Below are positions 4,876 to 5,010 of a stretch of 5,010 bases of DNA, in pieces (position 1 is the first letter of the stretch; each line of letters opens with the position of its first letter). The DNA comes from Pseudohongiella sp. (GTDB lineage: Bacteria; Pseudomonadota; Gammaproteobacteria; Pseudomonadales; Pseudohongiellaceae). Under the pieces are notes generated by a model that worked only from the letters and a program-made list of their open reading frames with translations, was not told the origin of the DNA and did not search any database. The translations under genes were made by a program, and so were the position numbers. The stretch covers positions 1 to 5,010 of the forward strand of contig JAUSPW010000203.1 of NCBI GenBank assembly GCA_030652635.1. Reading direction: 5' to 3'.

Positions 4876-5010
4876 TCAGTCGTCGAGAGCGTCCAGAGCT
4901 TTCTGGAAGCGATTGGCATGGGAGCGCTCGGCCTTGGCCAGTGTTTCCATCCAGTCCGCAATTTCATCAAAGCCTTCGTCGCGAGCATCTTTGGCCATGC
5001 CCGGGTACAT
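4876..5010 (-). CDS. Rubrerythrin family protein, C-terminal end (cut by the window edge)
   Basis: The last 44 codons of a rubrerythrin-type di-iron protein; the rest lies beyond the right edge. The fragment MYPGMAKDARDEGF, then EIADWMETLAKAERSHANRF, is the end of the ferritin-like four-helix domain, with the second metal-binding ExxH motif visible as AERSH (Glu28 and His31 of the fragment). Rubrerythrins reduce hydrogen peroxide at a di-iron centre in the cytoplasm. The protein stops at ALDALDD directly after the last helix, with none of the CPxCG motifs of a C-terminal rubredoxin domain, so it belongs to the short, rubredoxin-less form unless a rubredoxin sits at the N-terminus. It is first in transcription order of a cassette with the Fe-S protein (73 bp downstream) and DUF3501. 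The ATG at 5008-5010 is an internal Met, not the start. Confidence 0.93.
   Translation of the reverse strand: MYPGMAKDARDEGFDEIADWMETLAKAERSHANRFQKALDALDD

Overview
The window looks like chromosomal DNA from a gammaproteobacterium. The AhpC and AhpF sequences read very close to the enteric proteins, and the gene set (DUF6164, TraB/GumN, DUF3501, GlpC-like Fe-S protein, short rubrerythrin) is typical of environmental gammaproteobacteria. The exact genus cannot be read from the sequence. Coding density is high: the longest gene-free stretch is about 146 bp, so no region over 300 bp is empty. I see no tRNA, rRNA, CRISPR array, insertion sequence or phage gene.

Left part (1-1201, minus strand): the alkyl hydroperoxide reductase operon ahpC-ahpF. 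ahpF is cut by the left edge just after its N-terminal CxxC. ahpC is complete with a GTG start. A rho-independent terminator-like hairpin separates the two genes, and a plausible sigma70 promoter, with ATAG half-sites recalling an OxyR site just upstream of its -35, lies before ahpC.

Middle (1202-2846): a small tail-anchored DUF6164 protein with a TTG start (minus) is divergent from a TraB/GumN-family protein with a signal peptide (plus). The latter converges on a 58-codon conserved hypothetical gene (minus) across a short intergenic hairpin. The small gene has its own strong-looking promoter with a perfect inverted repeat at the predicted transcription start.

Right part (2875-5010, minus strand): a three-gene cassette in transcription order: a rubrerythrin without a C-terminal rubredoxin domain (cut by the right edge), a GlpC-like protein with two [4Fe-4S] motifs and CCG domains, and a DUF3501 protein. 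The last two genes are separated by 2 nt, and the Shine-Dalgarno of DUF3501 is formed by the final codons of the Fe-S gene. A stable hairpin lies between the rubrerythrin and Fe-S genes.

Taken together, the window is a peroxide-defence neighbourhood: a thiol-based peroxidase system (AhpCF) at one end and a di-iron peroxidase cassette (rubrerythrin plus a probable electron-transfer partner and DUF3501) at the other. The least characterised part, and the best candidate for an undescribed system, is the rubrerythrin/Fe-S/DUF3501 cassette.
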